This document shows positions 16,865-25,905 of a stretch of DNA of 64,000 bases, piece by piece; within the stretch, counting starts at the first letter, position 1; every line of letters begins with the position of its first letter. The DNA is from Clostridiaceae bacterium Marseille-Q4149. Its GTDB lineage: Bacteria > Bacillota > Clostridia > Oscillospirales > Oscillospiraceae. Where the stretch lies: contig CP073691.1 of the NCBI GenBank assembly GCA_018228685.1, forward strand, positions 1,488,001 to 1,552,000. Reading direction: 5' to 3'. A model generated the notes under the pieces. It was not told where the DNA came from, made no database searches, and was given only the letters and a program-made list of their open reading frames with translations. The position numbers and the translations under genes are program-made.

Positions 16865-17653
16865 TTACTTCATGCCCCGCTTGACCATCTCGGTCACAGC
16901 GAAGGAAGCCACGTCATCGGCATACTTGCCGGCGCCGAAGCCGGCGTCGTAGCCCAGCTCCTTGGCCAGCTCGTGGGTGATACGGGGACCGCCGCAGCAG
17001 ACAACGAACTTGTCGCGCAGGCCCTCGGCCTCCAGCAGCTCGATGAGGTTGGTGAGGTTCTGGATGTGCACGTCCTTCTGGGTCACCGTCTGGGACACCA
17101 GCAGCACGTCGGCGTGCAGCTCCAGGGCCTTCTTGATGAACTCCTCATTGGGCACCTGGGAACCCAGGTTGTAAGCCTCGATCATCTCGTAGCGCTCCAG
17201 GCCGTAGTGACCGGCGAAGCCCTTGCGGTTCATGATGGCGTCGATGCCCACGGTGTGGGCGTCGGTGCCGGTGGATGCGCCCACCATAACGACCTTCCGG
17301 CCGATGTGCTCGCGGATATAGTCGTTGGTGTCCTCCATGCTCATGACATCGGACTCCACGGTGATGACGTGGATGTCCTCATAGTTCACGGAGTGGACGC
17401 AGCTGCCGTAGACCACATAGAAGGTGAACTCCTTGTCCAGGGCGGCGTGATAGGCCACGTTGGGCTCTTCCAGGCCCATCTTCTTGGCGATCTGGCGGGC
17501 AGCTTCTTCGCCCCGCTCATCATCCTTGACGGGCAGAGTGAAGCTGGTCTGCACCTTGCCGTCGTTCATGGTGTCGCCGTAGGGCTTCAGACGGGTCAGG
17601 TCCAGCGTGGTATCGAAATCGATCTTGTGGGTATTATACAGTCCGCTGCTCAT
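16865..17653 (-). CDS. kamE: Lysine 5,6-aminomutase, beta (B12-binding) subunit
   Basis: A 262-residue small subunit of the adenosylcobalamin- and PLP-dependent lysine 5,6-aminomutase. The cobalamin motif D-x-H-x-x-G is seen in GTDAHTVGID, followed by the Rossmann-type region with LLVSQTVTQKD and FVVCCGGPRI. With KamD it shifts the terminal amino group of beta-lysine to give 3,5-diaminohexanoate. It overlaps kamD by four bases. The length equals that of characterised KamE proteins. Confidence 0.95.
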   Translation of the reverse strand: MSSGLYNTHKIDFDTTLDLTRLKPYGDTMNDGKVQTSFTLPVKDDERGEEAARQIAKKMGLEEPNVAYHAALDKEFTFYVVYGSCVHSVNYEDIHVITVESDVMSMEDTNDYIREHIGRKVVMVGASTGTDAHTVGIDAIMNRKGFAGHYGLERYEMIEAYNLGSQVPNEEFIKKALELHADVLLVSQTVTQKDVHIQNLTNLIELLEAEGLRDKFVVCCGGPRITHELAKELGYDAGFGAGKYADDVASFAVTEMVKRGMK

Positions 17654-19212
17654 TCTGCTGCCACCTTCCCTTTCATGACTTCAATAAAGGGATTGAAGTA
17701 TTTGTCGTCCTTCACAACCACGCCGGCCAGGCCCTTGCCGCCGTCCTTGGGACGCTTCACGTCGGCGAAGATGCCCTTCTCGATGGTGGTGAACAGGCCC
17801 AGCTTCTCGATCTCCTTCAGCAGATCGGTGGCCTTGGTCAGCACCTCGTTGGCACGGTTGCGGATGATGCCGTTCTCTTTATAGGTCAGCTCGCTGCCCA
17901 GGTCCTTCATGGTGCGGAAGATGTACTGCGCATTCTCGATGGACAGGGCGCGGTCGGACATGAACGGGGTGTGGATGGCCTCGGTCATCATGCCCAGCAG
18001 GCACAGCCGCTGGTTGGTGAGGATGGTCACCATGTTGAACAGGGCATCCTGGATGTGACCGCGGAAAATGTTGCCGGTCATGAACTTCGTGGGGGGCATG
18101 TACTTCAGCGGGGCGTTGGGGAAGATCTCGCGGGCCATCTGCGCCTGGGCCAGCTCGTAGAGGAAGGTGTTCTCCACGGCGGGGTCCATTTCGAAGGCGT
18201 GGCCCAGACCCATCTGCTCCTCGCGCATACCGGCGTCCTTGGCAAAGGCCTCGTTCAGGAACTGGGAGGCCAGAACGGTGTGGGCGGCGGTGATGGCGTC
18301 GTCGGTGGTCAGATAGTTGTCCTCACCGGTGTTGATGATGACGCCGGCATAGCCGTTGATCACGCGGGAGAAGTACTGGTCCACGATGGTGCGCTGCATG
18401 TTGATGTCGCGGAACAGGATGCCGTACAGAGCGTCGTTGAGCATCACGTCCAGGCGCTCCAGAGCGCCCATGGCGGCGATCTCGGGCATGCACAGGCCGG
18501 AGCAGTAGTTGCACAGCCGGATATAGCGGTGCTGCTCCTCGCCCACCTCGTCCAGGGCCGCGCGCATCAGGCGGAAGTTCTCCTGGGTGGCATAGGTGCC
18601 GCCGAAGCCCTCGGTGGTGGCGCCGTAAGGCACATAGTCCAGCAGGGACTGGCCGGTGGTGCGGATGACGGCGATGATGTCGGCGCCCTGCTTGGCGCCG
18701 GCCTTGGCCTGGATAATATCCTCATAGATGTTGCCGGTGGCCACGATGATATACAGGTAGGGGCCTTCCTTGTCGCCCCATTCCTTCAGATAGGAATTGC
18801 GCTTGGCAACGTTCTTGTTGATGCGCTCCACGGTGGCGTTGACCACGGGAGTGATGGCGGCGCGGATCTCCTCGTCGGAGTGGGCGGGAACCTTGGACAG
18901 GTCCAGCTCACCCTTGTCGATGGCCTCAGCCACGGCCTGGGGATCCTTGCCGGTTTCGAGCATGGCGTTGCCGATGGCCCACGCCGCGCCCATAGGCAGG
19001 AAGGACGTTGCCATCATGTGGTCCACCACCACGTTGGGCAGGGGGACGTCCATCTCGTTGACGCCGTCGATGCCCAGCAGGCGGCAAACCGCGCGCTCCA
19101 CGGTGACCGTGGTGTGCTGGTCAATGAACCGCTGGGTGTCGTCTGCCACATGGGCGGCGGACTGGCGGGCCTGGTTGACCAGCTCTAAGTTCAAGCCGAG
19201 TTTGCTTTCCAT
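17650..19212 (-). CDS. kamD: Lysine 5,6-aminomutase, alpha subunit
   Basis: A 520-residue large subunit with the barrel that houses substrate, PLP and the adenosyl group. Recognisable stretches are DYVPYGATTEGFGGTYATQENFRLMR and INTGEDNYLTTDDA. The length fits the family (about 515-520). It starts 11 bases downstream of kamA and overlaps kamE. The complex suicide-inactivates in known systems, which explains the presence of the kamBC reactivase genes nearby. Confidence 0.95.
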   Translation of the reverse strand: MESKLGLNLELVNQARQSAAHVADDTQRFIDQHTTVTVERAVCRLLGIDGVNEMDVPLPNVVVDHMMATSFLPMGAAWAIGNAMLETGKDPQAVAEAIDKGELDLSKVPAHSDEEIRAAITPVVNATVERINKNVAKRNSYLKEWGDKEGPYLYIIVATGNIYEDIIQAKAGAKQGADIIAVIRTTGQSLLDYVPYGATTEGFGGTYATQENFRLMRAALDEVGEEQHRYIRLCNYCSGLCMPEIAAMGALERLDVMLNDALYGILFRDINMQRTIVDQYFSRVINGYAGVIINTGEDNYLTTDDAITAAHTVLASQFLNEAFAKDAGMREEQMGLGHAFEMDPAVENTFLYELAQAQMAREIFPNAPLKYMPPTKFMTGNIFRGHIQDALFNMVTILTNQRLCLLGMMTEAIHTPFMSDRALSIENAQYIFRTMKDLGSELTYKENGIIRNRANEVLTKATDLLKEIEKLGLFTTIEKGIFADVKRPKDGGKGLAGVVVKDDKYFNPFIEVMKGKVAAE

Positions 19213-19223
19213 AGTTTTACCTC

Positions 19224-20474
19224 TTATTTCTTCACGTGACGCTCGTTGCGCAGCAGCTTGGTGGGCTCCAGATAGCGCTGCTTGGTGCCCTCAGCAACCC
19301 AGGCCACGCCGGTCTTCTCCGCCTTCTTCTTGCCGGTGCAGACGTCGCAGTGGCAGTTCTGGACATAGTGCTCAGGCTGAGTATAGGAGGTGATGACGCC
19401 CTCGAAGTTGCGCAGGATGACCTTGCGGGGGGTCTCGGAGATCAGATAGTTGGGCATAACGGGGGTCTTGCCGCCGCCGCCGGGGGCGTCCACCACGAAG
19501 GTGGGGATGCAGTAGCCGGAGGTGTGGCCGCGCAGGGCTTCCATGATCTCGATGCCCTTGGACACGGGGGTGCGGAAGTGGCTCAGGCCCAGGGAAGGAT
19601 CGCAGGCATAGATGTAGTAGGGACGCACACGCATCTTCACCAGGCCGTGGACCAGCTCCATCATCACATGGGAGCAGTCGTTGACGCCGGCCAGCAGCAC
19701 GGACTGGTTGCCCAGGGGGATACCGGCATCGGCCAGCATGGCGCAGGCCTTGGCGGCCTCATCGGTGAACTCCTTGGGGGTGTTGAAGTGGGTGTTCAGC
19801 CAGATGGGATGATACTTACGCAGCATGGCGCACAGCTCGGGGGTGATACGCTGGGGGCACACCACGGGGGTGCGGGAGCCCAGACGGACGATCTCCACGT
19901 GGGGGATGGCCCGCAGGCGCTTGATGATGTACTCCAGGTTCTCATCGGAGACCATCAGACAGTCACCGCCGGACAGCAGGACGTCACGGACCTCGGGATG
20001 AGCGGCCACATAGTCGATGCACTTGTCAATCTGGGCCATGGGCACTTCGCAGTCGTTCTGACCGGCGAAGCGGCGGCGGGTGCAGTGACGGCAGTACATG
20101 GAGCACTGGTCGGTGATCAGCAGCAGCACGCGGTCAGGATAGCGGTGGGTCAGGCCGGGGGTGGGGGAGTCGGTATCCTCGTGCAGGGGATCGGCGTCCT
20201 CATAGTCGGCATACTCCAGCTCCTCGGCCCGGGGGATGGCCATCTTGCGGATGGGATCAAAGGGATCGTCCAGATCGATCAGGGACAGATAGTAGGGGGT
20301 CACGGCCATGCGCAGCTTGCCCAGGGTCTTGCGGACACCCTCCTCCTCGTCGGGGGTCAGGTTCATGTACTTCTTCAGATCCTCAACCGTCTCGGCGCGG
20401 TTGGCAACCTGCCAATGCCAGTCATTCCACAGATTTTCGGGGACATCGGCGAACAGACCATTGCGAGTCTTCAT
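19224..20474 (-). CDS. kamA: L-lysine 2,3-aminomutase (radical SAM)
   Basis: A 416-residue radical SAM and PLP enzyme that converts L-lysine to beta-lysine, the first step of the pathway. The CxxxCxxC motif is in QCSMYCRHCTRRR; the C-terminal PLP region DAPGGGGKTPV and cysteines near YVQNCHCDVC (zinc site) are present. It is the fourth gene after the riboswitch promoter, and AAGGAG lies ahead of the ATG. The 96-base gap to kdd contains a GC-rich inverted repeat but no gene. Confidence 0.96.
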   Translation of the reverse strand: MKTRNGLFADVPENLWNDWHWQVANRAETVEDLKKYMNLTPDEEEGVRKTLGKLRMAVTPYYLSLIDLDDPFDPIRKMAIPRAEELEYADYEDADPLHEDTDSPTPGLTHRYPDRVLLLITDQCSMYCRHCTRRRFAGQNDCEVPMAQIDKCIDYVAAHPEVRDVLLSGGDCLMVSDENLEYIIKRLRAIPHVEIVRLGSRTPVVCPQRITPELCAMLRKYHPIWLNTHFNTPKEFTDEAAKACAMLADAGIPLGNQSVLLAGVNDCSHVMMELVHGLVKMRVRPYYIYACDPSLGLSHFRTPVSKGIEIMEALRGHTSGYCIPTFVVDAPGGGGKTPVMPNYLISETPRKVILRNFEGVITSYTQPEHYVQNCHCDVCTGKKKAEKTGVAWVAEGTKQRYLEPTKLLRNERHVKK

Positions 20475-20570
20475 ATTCGTATCTCCTTAATAAAAATGGA
20501 TTCCAAAAGATGGATAGGGCGAGGGCAGGGAGGCCAGAGACCCGGCCGCCCTGCACTCGCGTAACTTCGT

Positions 20571-21623
20571 TTAGCAGTACTTCTCGTCGAACAGCTTGCG
20601 CAGCTTGGGGTTCTCGCGCAGCACGTCCAGGGTGATCTGGGCATGGTTCTTGGTGTAGCCATTGCCGATGATCATGGTGACGTCCTTGCCGATACCCTCG
20701 GCGCCCAGGGCAGCCTTGGTGAAGGAGGTAGCCATAGAGAAGAAGTACACCAGACCGTCATCGTGGACGGGCAGGATGGCGGACATCTCGCAGGACTCAA
20801 TGTTCACGCAGCAGATGGACAGATCGTACTCCTTGCCGTCGTTGGCAGCCAGAGCAGCCTCCATAACCTCAACGGGCTTGGTGCAGTCGGCCACGATGAC
20901 GTCGGTGTAAACGCCCAGCTCCAGCAGACCGGGGACCTGCTTGGGATTGCGGACCACGCCCACGACCTTGCCGTTGGGGCCGACCTTCTTCATAGCTTCC
21001 CAGCCGCACAGAACGCCGGACTTGCCGTTGGCGCCCAGGATCAGAACGCTGTCGCCCTCCTTGGGCAGCTTGCGGGCCTGAGCGGGAGCACCGGCCACGT
21101 CCAGGGCGGCCAGGGCCAGAGGCTCGGACATATCCTCGGGCATCTTGGCATACAGGGCGGACTCGAACAGGATGGCCTTACCCACGATGTCCACGCGGTC
21201 GATATCCTTGTGGATAGCCAGGATCTTCTCGATCTTCAGGGGGGTCATGGACAGGGACACCAGGGAGACGATCTTGTCGCCTTCCTTCAGGTCGAAGCCG
21301 GGCTTGTTCTTCAGGTCCTCGCCGATGTGAGCGACGACGCCCTTGAACATACCGCCGGAACCGGTGACGGGATTCTGCTGCTTGCCGCGCTCAGCGACGA
21401 TGCCCAGGATCATTTCGCCAATCTTCTTCTCGTCGCCGCCGCAGGCGTCGGAGATCTGGGTGAAGGAAGCGGAGTCGATGTTCAGGGAGGTGACGTCGCA
21501 GACGATCTCGTTGGAATAGACCTTGGACATGTCGTTGTCGACCTTCCAAGCAGCCTGGGTCAGAACGCCCTTGGGCTCGATAACGCGATGGGTACCGTAC
21601 TTGTTGCCTTTCAGTTCAGCCAT
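20571..21623 (-). CDS. kdd: L-erythro-3,5-diaminohexanoate dehydrogenase
   Basis: A 350-residue NAD(P)-dependent dehydrogenase that oxidatively deaminates 3,5-diaminohexanoate to 5-amino-3-oxohexanoate. A Rossmann segment is visible at VLILGANGKSGVLCGWEA. The position between kce and kamA matches the gene order of known lysine fermenters. AGGAGG precedes the ATG at 21623. Confidence 0.94.
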   Translation of the reverse strand: MAELKGNKYGTHRVIEPKGVLTQAAWKVDNDMSKVYSNEIVCDVTSLNIDSASFTQISDACGGDEKKIGEMILGIVAERGKQQNPVTGSGGMFKGVVAHIGEDLKNKPGFDLKEGDKIVSLVSLSMTPLKIEKILAIHKDIDRVDIVGKAILFESALYAKMPEDMSEPLALAALDVAGAPAQARKLPKEGDSVLILGANGKSGVLCGWEAMKKVGPNGKVVGVVRNPKQVPGLLELGVYTDVIVADCTKPVEVMEAALAANDGKEYDLSICCVNIESCEMSAILPVHDDGLVYFFSMATSFTKAALGAEGIGKDVTMIIGNGYTKNHAQITLDVLRENPKLRKLFDEKYC

Positions 21624-21666
21624 TGTAAAAATCCTCCTAATATATTTCTCTTAATTGTTTGTCGGG

Positions 21667-22494
21667 TTACTGCAGGGGCTTGAGGCTCAGGATCTCGCGG
21701 GCCTCGGCGGGGTTGGCGATCTCGCGGCCCAGCTCCTTGGCGATGCGGACCACCTTGGCCACCAGCTCGCCGTTGGACGCGGCCTTCTGGCCCTTGCCCA
21801 GATAGATGTTGTCCTCGAAGCCAACGCGGACGTTGCCGCCCATGGCGATGGCAGCGGCCGCCATGGTCCAGGCGGCCCGGCCCACGCCGGACACGGTCCA
21901 GGTGGAGCCGGCAGGGATCTTGCTGGCGAAGAAGGCCAGGTTCTCCACGGTGGCGGGGGTGCAGCCGTGGACGCCCAGGACGAAGTTGAACTGCATGGGA
22001 TGGGCAGGCACCTCACCCTTCTTGGCCATGCCAAGGATGGTGTCGATGTGGCCCAGCTCGAAGCACTCGTACTCGGGCTTGATGCTGTTTTCCAGCATAC
22101 GCTTGCCGAAAGCGCGCATGGTGGGCATGGTGTTGTCGAACACCTCGTCGCCGAAGTTGCAGGTGCCGCAGTCCAGCGTGGCCATCTCGGGGAACAGCTC
22201 GGTGGGCTGCAGACGCTCCTCGGGGGACATGCCGGTGGCGCCGCCGGTGGAGGGGATCATGATGACGTCGGGCAGCTCCTTGCGGATGGCGTCCATGACC
22301 ACCCGGAAGCGCTCGCGGTCCTGGGTGGGGGTGCCGTCGTCCTCGCGGACATGGATGTGCAGAATGGCGGCACCGGCCTCGTAGGCGGACTTGGCCTCGC
22401 GGACCATCTCCTCCACGGTGTAGGGCACGGCGGGATTCTGCGCCTTGGTGACCTCGGCGCCGCAGATAGCGGCGGTGATAATCAGCTTTTCCAT
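21667..22494 (-). CDS. kce: 3-keto-5-aminohexanoate cleavage enzyme
   Basis: A 275-residue BKACE-family enzyme (formerly DUF849). It condenses 5-amino-3-oxohexanoate with acetyl-CoA and cleaves the product to acetoacetate and 3-aminobutyryl-CoA. Zinc-site features are visible: LHIHVRED (two histidines) near residue 47 and VLGVHGCTPATVEN. The gene stands second in the operon, between kal and kdd. Confidence 0.94.
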   Translation of the reverse strand: MEKLIITAAICGAEVTKAQNPAVPYTVEEMVREAKSAYEAGAAILHIHVREDDGTPTQDRERFRVVMDAIRKELPDVIMIPSTGGATGMSPEERLQPTELFPEMATLDCGTCNFGDEVFDNTMPTMRAFGKRMLENSIKPEYECFELGHIDTILGMAKKGEVPAHPMQFNFVLGVHGCTPATVENLAFFASKIPAGSTWTVSGVGRAAWTMAAAAIAMGGNVRVGFEDNIYLGKGQKAASNGELVAKVVRIAKELGREIANPAEAREILSLKPLQ

Positions 22495-22507
22495 TTCTGC
22501 CGCTCCC

Positions 22508-22909
22508 TTACTTCTCGATCTTCTTGCGCTGGCAGTCCTTGGGAGTCACGCAGGTGCCGTGGGCGCGGCAGACCACGATGGGCTCTTCCAGAACGTCGGC
22601 AGCGGAAGCGCTGATGTCGGGACGGGACACGATGACCTTGCGGGCCTCGAACTTCATGGTGCGGGAGGTGTTGCCGACCTTCTCGATCTCGCCATAAGCC
22701 TCGATGTAGTCGCCGGCGTACACGGGAGCCAGGAACTCCACGTTGTCATAGGCACAGAACAGGCCCTCGTCGCCGTCGCACTTGATCAGCAGCTCGGTGG
22801 CCACGTCGCCGAACAGGTGCACCATGTGTGCGCCGTCCACCAGGTTTCCGCCGTAATGAGCATCCTTGGCGCTCATACGCAGACGCAGCAGAGAAGTCAT
22901 CTTTTCCAT
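22508..22909 (-). CDS. kal: 3-aminobutyryl-CoA ammonia lyase
   Basis: A 133-residue hot-dog-fold enzyme that removes ammonia from 3-aminobutyryl-CoA to form crotonyl-CoA, which butyryl-CoA dehydrogenase (not in this window) reduces. Typical segments are [29 protein letters not shown] and [23 protein letters not shown]. It is the first gene of the lysine operon, and AAGGAGG precedes the ATG. The leader upstream contains the lysine riboswitch. Confidence 0.93.
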   Translation of the reverse strand: MEKMTSLLRLRMSAKDAHYGGNLVDGAHMVHLFGDVATELLIKCDGDEGLFCAYDNVEFLAPVYAGDYIEAYGEIEKVGNTSRTMKFEARKVIVSRPDISASAADVLEEPIVVCRAHGTCVTPKDCQRKKIEK

Positions 22910-23002
22910 AAGTATTTTCCTCCTTCAGATTTTTTGGGATCACCTTCAACAGAAGCCTTGCTGCAAACAGGCCTTCCTTCTCTCCGGCGCTCCTTCGGGC
23001 AT

Positions 23003-23044
23003 AAAAAGAGCGCTATCGGTCAAGGTCATTGACCAATAGCGCTC
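23003..23044 (-). terminator. Riboswitch-controlled terminator of the lysine operon
   Basis: On the minus strand GAGCGCTATTGGTCAA (23044-23029) pairs with TTGACCGATAGCGCTC (23023-23008), one G-U pair included, followed by five Ts. The 5' arm contains the 3' strand of aptamer helix P1 (23039-23032), so aptamer and terminator exclude each other. Confidence 0.9.
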
Positions 23045-23231
23045 CATGTTACAAACACGATAACATGACAGTAACGCCGCTTACGCAGACGTCCCCAAGG
23101 GCAAGGTCACAGACCGGCATTGTCCTTTCGGCGGGCGGCCCCTTCCTGCTCCGGTTATTCCGGATGTCTGTCCCCTGCGAAGCAGTACCCTGTCTCCCGC
23201 GCCTCTATTGATTGTAGTATGAACTTCTGTT
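23032..23231 (-). promoter_or_regulatory. Lysine riboswitch (L box) aptamer, predicted ON switch
   Basis: The minus-strand leader of kal shows the conserved blocks of the lysine aptamer: AGAGGCGCG (23206-23198), an AGGAAGGGG and CCCGCCGAAAGG core, and TACTGTCA (23073-23066). P1 forms from ATCAATAG (23212-23205) and CTATTGGT (23039-23032), giving 8 bp with one wobble. The aptamer spans about 180 bases, as expected. Since the P1 3' strand is part of the terminator's 5' arm, ligand-stabilised P1 should prevent termination. Confidence 0.87.
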
Positions 23232-23237
23232 GCACCC

Positions 23238-23267
23238 ATTATATCGCGATGGCCTCGAATTTGTCAA
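23238..23267 (-). promoter_or_regulatory. Strong promoter of the lysine fermentation operon
   Basis: Consensus TTGACA (23267-23262) and TATAAT (23243-23238) on the minus strand are 18 bp apart. Transcription should start near 23231, 19 bases before the riboswitch P1 stem. Confidence 0.92.
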
Positions 23268-23363
23268 TAGAATTTGTGACAGAAATCACAATAACTTTTT
23301 TGCACATCTGACAAAATTTCGCACTCCGTTTCCCCTGAATAAACGCCGGGGGCGACAGAACGC
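23268..23363. other. AT-rich spacer upstream of the kam promoter
   Basis: No gene is seen in these 96 bases. They separate the kam promoter from the hairpin following kamC. Confidence 0.6.
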
Positions 23364-23404
23364 ACAAGGGGAAATGTCCGCCGTGCGCGGACATTTCCCC
23401 TTGT
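23364..23404 (-). terminator. Long hairpin after kamC
   Basis: An 18 bp perfect stem (23364-23381 with 23387-23404) and a five-base loop lie seven bases after the kamC stop. There is no long T run, but the position fits a terminator that insulates the downstream kam promoter. Confidence 0.7.
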
Positions 23405-23411
23405 GAAGGCG

Positions 23412-24872
23412 TCAATAGCTCTGTTCGATTTTCTCCAGAATTTCCGGCTTCAGCGACAGCATCCGGCAGATGTTCAGGGCGTCCCGGGGGCAGTCGGACC
23501 GGCCCTCCACCCGGTACAGGCCATAGTTCATGTGCCGGGCGATGACGGCCACGCCGTCCTCGTTGGTGGCGGCCAGCTCCCGGCGGATCTGCTCGGGGTC
23601 CACATCCCGCAGGCCGATGATCTGATAGTGGACCCGGGCGTGCTCGGCCACCTTGTCATAGTGGGTGGTCAGCAGGGAGATGGCGTTGACGTCGTTGAGA
23701 TACCGGGTCACCGCCTGGACGATGATGGCTCCCTCGTCGGGGTTGGTGCCCCGGGCGAACTCGTCCAGCAGGAACAGGGAGTAGCCCTGCTCCACCTCCG
23801 CCAGGGCCTTCTGGAACTGGACGATCTCGCTGCCGAAGCCGGACAGGCCCGACTGGATGGACTGCAGATCGTCAAACAGCATATGCACGCTCCAGAACAG
23901 GGGCATCCGGGCGCTTCTGGCGCAGACCAGGAAGCCCGCCTGCAGCAGCAGCACGTTCAGGGCCACGGTTTTCATGGCCACGGACTTGCCGCCCATGTTG
24001 GCGCCGGTGATCACCGCCGCTCCCCGGTCCAGGGAGATGGACACCGGCACAAAGGCCCGGCCCTGCTCCTGTAACAGGTCGCACAGCTCCGGGTTGATCA
24101 TATCCGTCAGCTCCAGGGCGGTGTCGGTCAGCTCCGGCCGGACGCCGCCGAACCGGTGGGCAAACAAGGCCTTCTGGATCAGGAAGTCCAGCCGTCCGGC
24201 GGTGTCGGCATCGGCCATCAGGTCGTCGGCCATGGGGGCCAGAGCCGCGCCCATGGAGCGGCGGACCTTCATCTCCTCGCTGTCCTCCTCGGCGCAGATG
24301 CGTACCCGCTTCTGCCGCAGGTCGTCCTTCTCCGCATCGGTCTGGGCCCGGTACAGCTGCTCCTCCACCTGCTTCTTGGCGGCGCGGATCTCCCGGAGTC
24401 TGGGGGTAGCGGCGTCGGGAATGTAAAAGCCCCGGCTGCGGGTGTTTTCCGGGTCCAGAATGGCCAGGGCCGCCGCCGGATCGTGGAAGGCAAGGCCCGT
24501 CAGGCCCGCCGTGTCCCGCAGCTTTTCAAACAGGGGGCGCAGGGTCTCCAGCCGCTGGAGATAGCCCTTCAGCTCGAACAGCTCCACATGGTCCGGCACC
24601 TCCAGCTCCCGGCACCGGCGCAGGGAGCCCCGGATGTCCTTCATCTGGCACAGCACCACGCAGATCTGGTCATACAGGTCCTTCAGCTCCCCGGCGTGGG
24701 CGGCGGCCCGCTCCACGTTGCGCAGCTCCTGCTCCAGCTCCTCCCGCTCGTCCGGGGTATAGTACCGCAGGCGGCGGATGCGCTCCTGGCCAAAGGGGCT
24801 GCACCCATGGAGACTCTCCAGAATATACTGCAGGCCGATTTTTTCTCTTTCCTCGAAACGGATCTCGATCAT
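23412..24872 (-). CDS. kamC: Lysine 5,6-aminomutase reactivase ATPase KamC (MutS-like)
   Basis: A 486-residue protein with a MutS-like C-terminal ATPase: Walker A ITGANMGGKSVAMKT, Walker B FLLDEFARGTNPDEG and SLLTTHYDKVAEH. The N-terminal half is helical and lacks mismatch-recognition domains. Such proteins accompany kam and ora aminomutase clusters and are annotated as reactivase components that restore damaged aminomutase. The start at 24872 is chosen because GGAGGAGC lies 5 bases upstream and ATGA overlaps the kamB stop; an open frame extends further upstream but lies inside kamB. Confidence 0.88.
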   Translation of the reverse strand: MIEIRFEEREKIGLQYILESLHGCSPFGQERIRRLRYYTPDEREELEQELRNVERAAAHAGELKDLYDQICVVLCQMKDIRGSLRRCRELEVPDHVELFELKGYLQRLETLRPLFEKLRDTAGLTGLAFHDPAAALAILDPENTRSRGFYIPDAATPRLREIRAAKKQVEEQLYRAQTDAEKDDLRQKRVRICAEEDSEEMKVRRSMGAALAPMADDLMADADTAGRLDFLIQKALFAHRFGGVRPELTDTALELTDMINPELCDLLQEQGRAFVPVSISLDRGAAVITGANMGGKSVAMKTVALNVLLLQAGFLVCARSARMPLFWSVHMLFDDLQSIQSGLSGFGSEIVQFQKALAEVEQGYSLFLLDEFARGTNPDEGAIIVQAVTRYLNDVNAISLLTTHYDKVAEHARVHYQIIGLRDVDPEQIRRELAATNEDGVAVIARHMNYGLYRVEGRSDCPRDALNICRMLSLKPEILEKIEQSY

Positions 24873-25801
24873 GCCAGCTCCTCCTTTACATTGATGACCG
24901 GTACGTCCACGGCCTCCTTCATCCGGGCCATGAACTCGTCCTTGTCGAATTTCCACCCGTAGGCGGACACGGGGTTGATGGTGACGCACAGGGTCCGGGC
25001 GGCCTCGGCGGTTTCCAGCCGCACCTGGCGGGTCCGGAGCTTATCCAGGGTGTCCGGCGTCAGCAGCACCCGGCTGGGGTCCTTGACCACCAGGCGGCCG
25101 CCCCGCAGCACGCCGCTGCGCAGCAGGGGCACCACCATGGAGTCCGTCAGCGCCCCGGGGGCCAGGGCCTCGCCGTGCTCCTTCAGGCACTTTTCTAGGC
25201 CCTCCTCCGCCTCCGGCGGCAGGGTCTCCGCCTTGGGCAGGTTCATGATGCGATAGATGTTGGCGGTGTCCGCCACCACCTTTTCCATGCTCATGTGATA
25301 GGACGCGCCGGTGCACAGCACCACGCCCTCGGCCACCGCCCGGGCTCCCAGGGATTTCCGGCCCAGTGCCCCGTCGATGATGGACTTGTCCGCCCCCAGC
25401 TCAAAAAACATCCGGGACACCTCCCGCAGCTGGCTGGTGATGGACGGCCCCGCCAGCTGGACGTTTCCGGCGCTGCGGGCCCGGAGGATCACCACCTCGC
25501 CCAGAGGCGTGGGGATGCCGGTGGTGGCCAGGATCTCCGTGGTCACGTCGCCCAGCCGCAGCATATCCCGGGCCGTGGCGATCAGCGTTCCCTCCCGGAC
25601 GAAGATGCCGGGCTTCTCCGTGCCCGTCACCACGTCGGTGGACTCGCCGTCCCGGCCGATGGACGTCAGCCCCAGGGTCCCCCGGAGCCGGTCATGGTGC
25701 AGCATCCAGTTGAGCATGGTGGTTTTTCCCGCGTTTTTGCACATGCCCACAATGGACATGGTTTTCACGCCGTTCAATATCTCAAGCAGCTGTGAGGACA
25801 T
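24869..25801 (-). CDS. kamB: Lysine 5,6-aminomutase reactivase subunit KamB
   Basis: A 310-residue protein with a Walker A near the N-terminus (GMCKNAGKTTMLNWML) and ATPase/GTPase-like features, including DKSIIDGALGRKSL. It forms an ATGA-overlapping pair with kamC and has a separate promoter from the riboswitch-controlled operon. The role as partner of the MutS-like reactivase is taken from the conserved association with kamDE; the mechanism is not visible in the sequence. Confidence 0.85.
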   Translation of the reverse strand: MSSQLLEILNGVKTMSIVGMCKNAGKTTMLNWMLHHDRLRGTLGLTSIGRDGESTDVVTGTEKPGIFVREGTLIATARDMLRLGDVTTEILATTGIPTPLGEVVILRARSAGNVQLAGPSITSQLREVSRMFFELGADKSIIDGALGRKSLGARAVAEGVVLCTGASYHMSMEKVVADTANIYRIMNLPKAETLPPEAEEGLEKCLKEHGEALAPGALTDSMVVPLLRSGVLRGGRLVVKDPSRVLLTPDTLDKLRTRQVRLETAEAARTLCVTINPVSAYGWKFDKDEFMARMKEAVDVPVINVKEELA

Positions 25802-25837
25802 ATGATTCCCTCCCGGTGTAAGTCAATCTAAAATCAT

Positions 25838-25866
25838 ATTATAGCGTATATTTTGTCAAAAGAAAA
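25838..25866 (-). promoter_or_regulatory. Promoter of kamBC
   Basis: A perfect TATAAT (25843-25838) on the minus strand has TTTTCT 17 bp upstream. A TTGACA is also present but only 10 bp from the -10. Confidence 0.55.
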
Positions 25867-25905
25867 GGGGTGATTTTTTCCCGGCAGAAATGACCGGAAT
25901 CGGTC

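Noticed and set aside
23003..23267. Conventional OFF-type lysine riboswitch
   Set aside because: No separate antiterminator between P1 and terminator is seen; the P1 3' strand itself is part of the terminator, which gives ON logic, and the genes are catabolic.
23412..24872. DNA mismatch repair protein MutS or MutS2
   Set aside because: Only the ATPase portion resembles MutS. Mismatch-recognition and Smr domains are missing, and the gene is coupled to kamB beside the lysine aminomutase operon.
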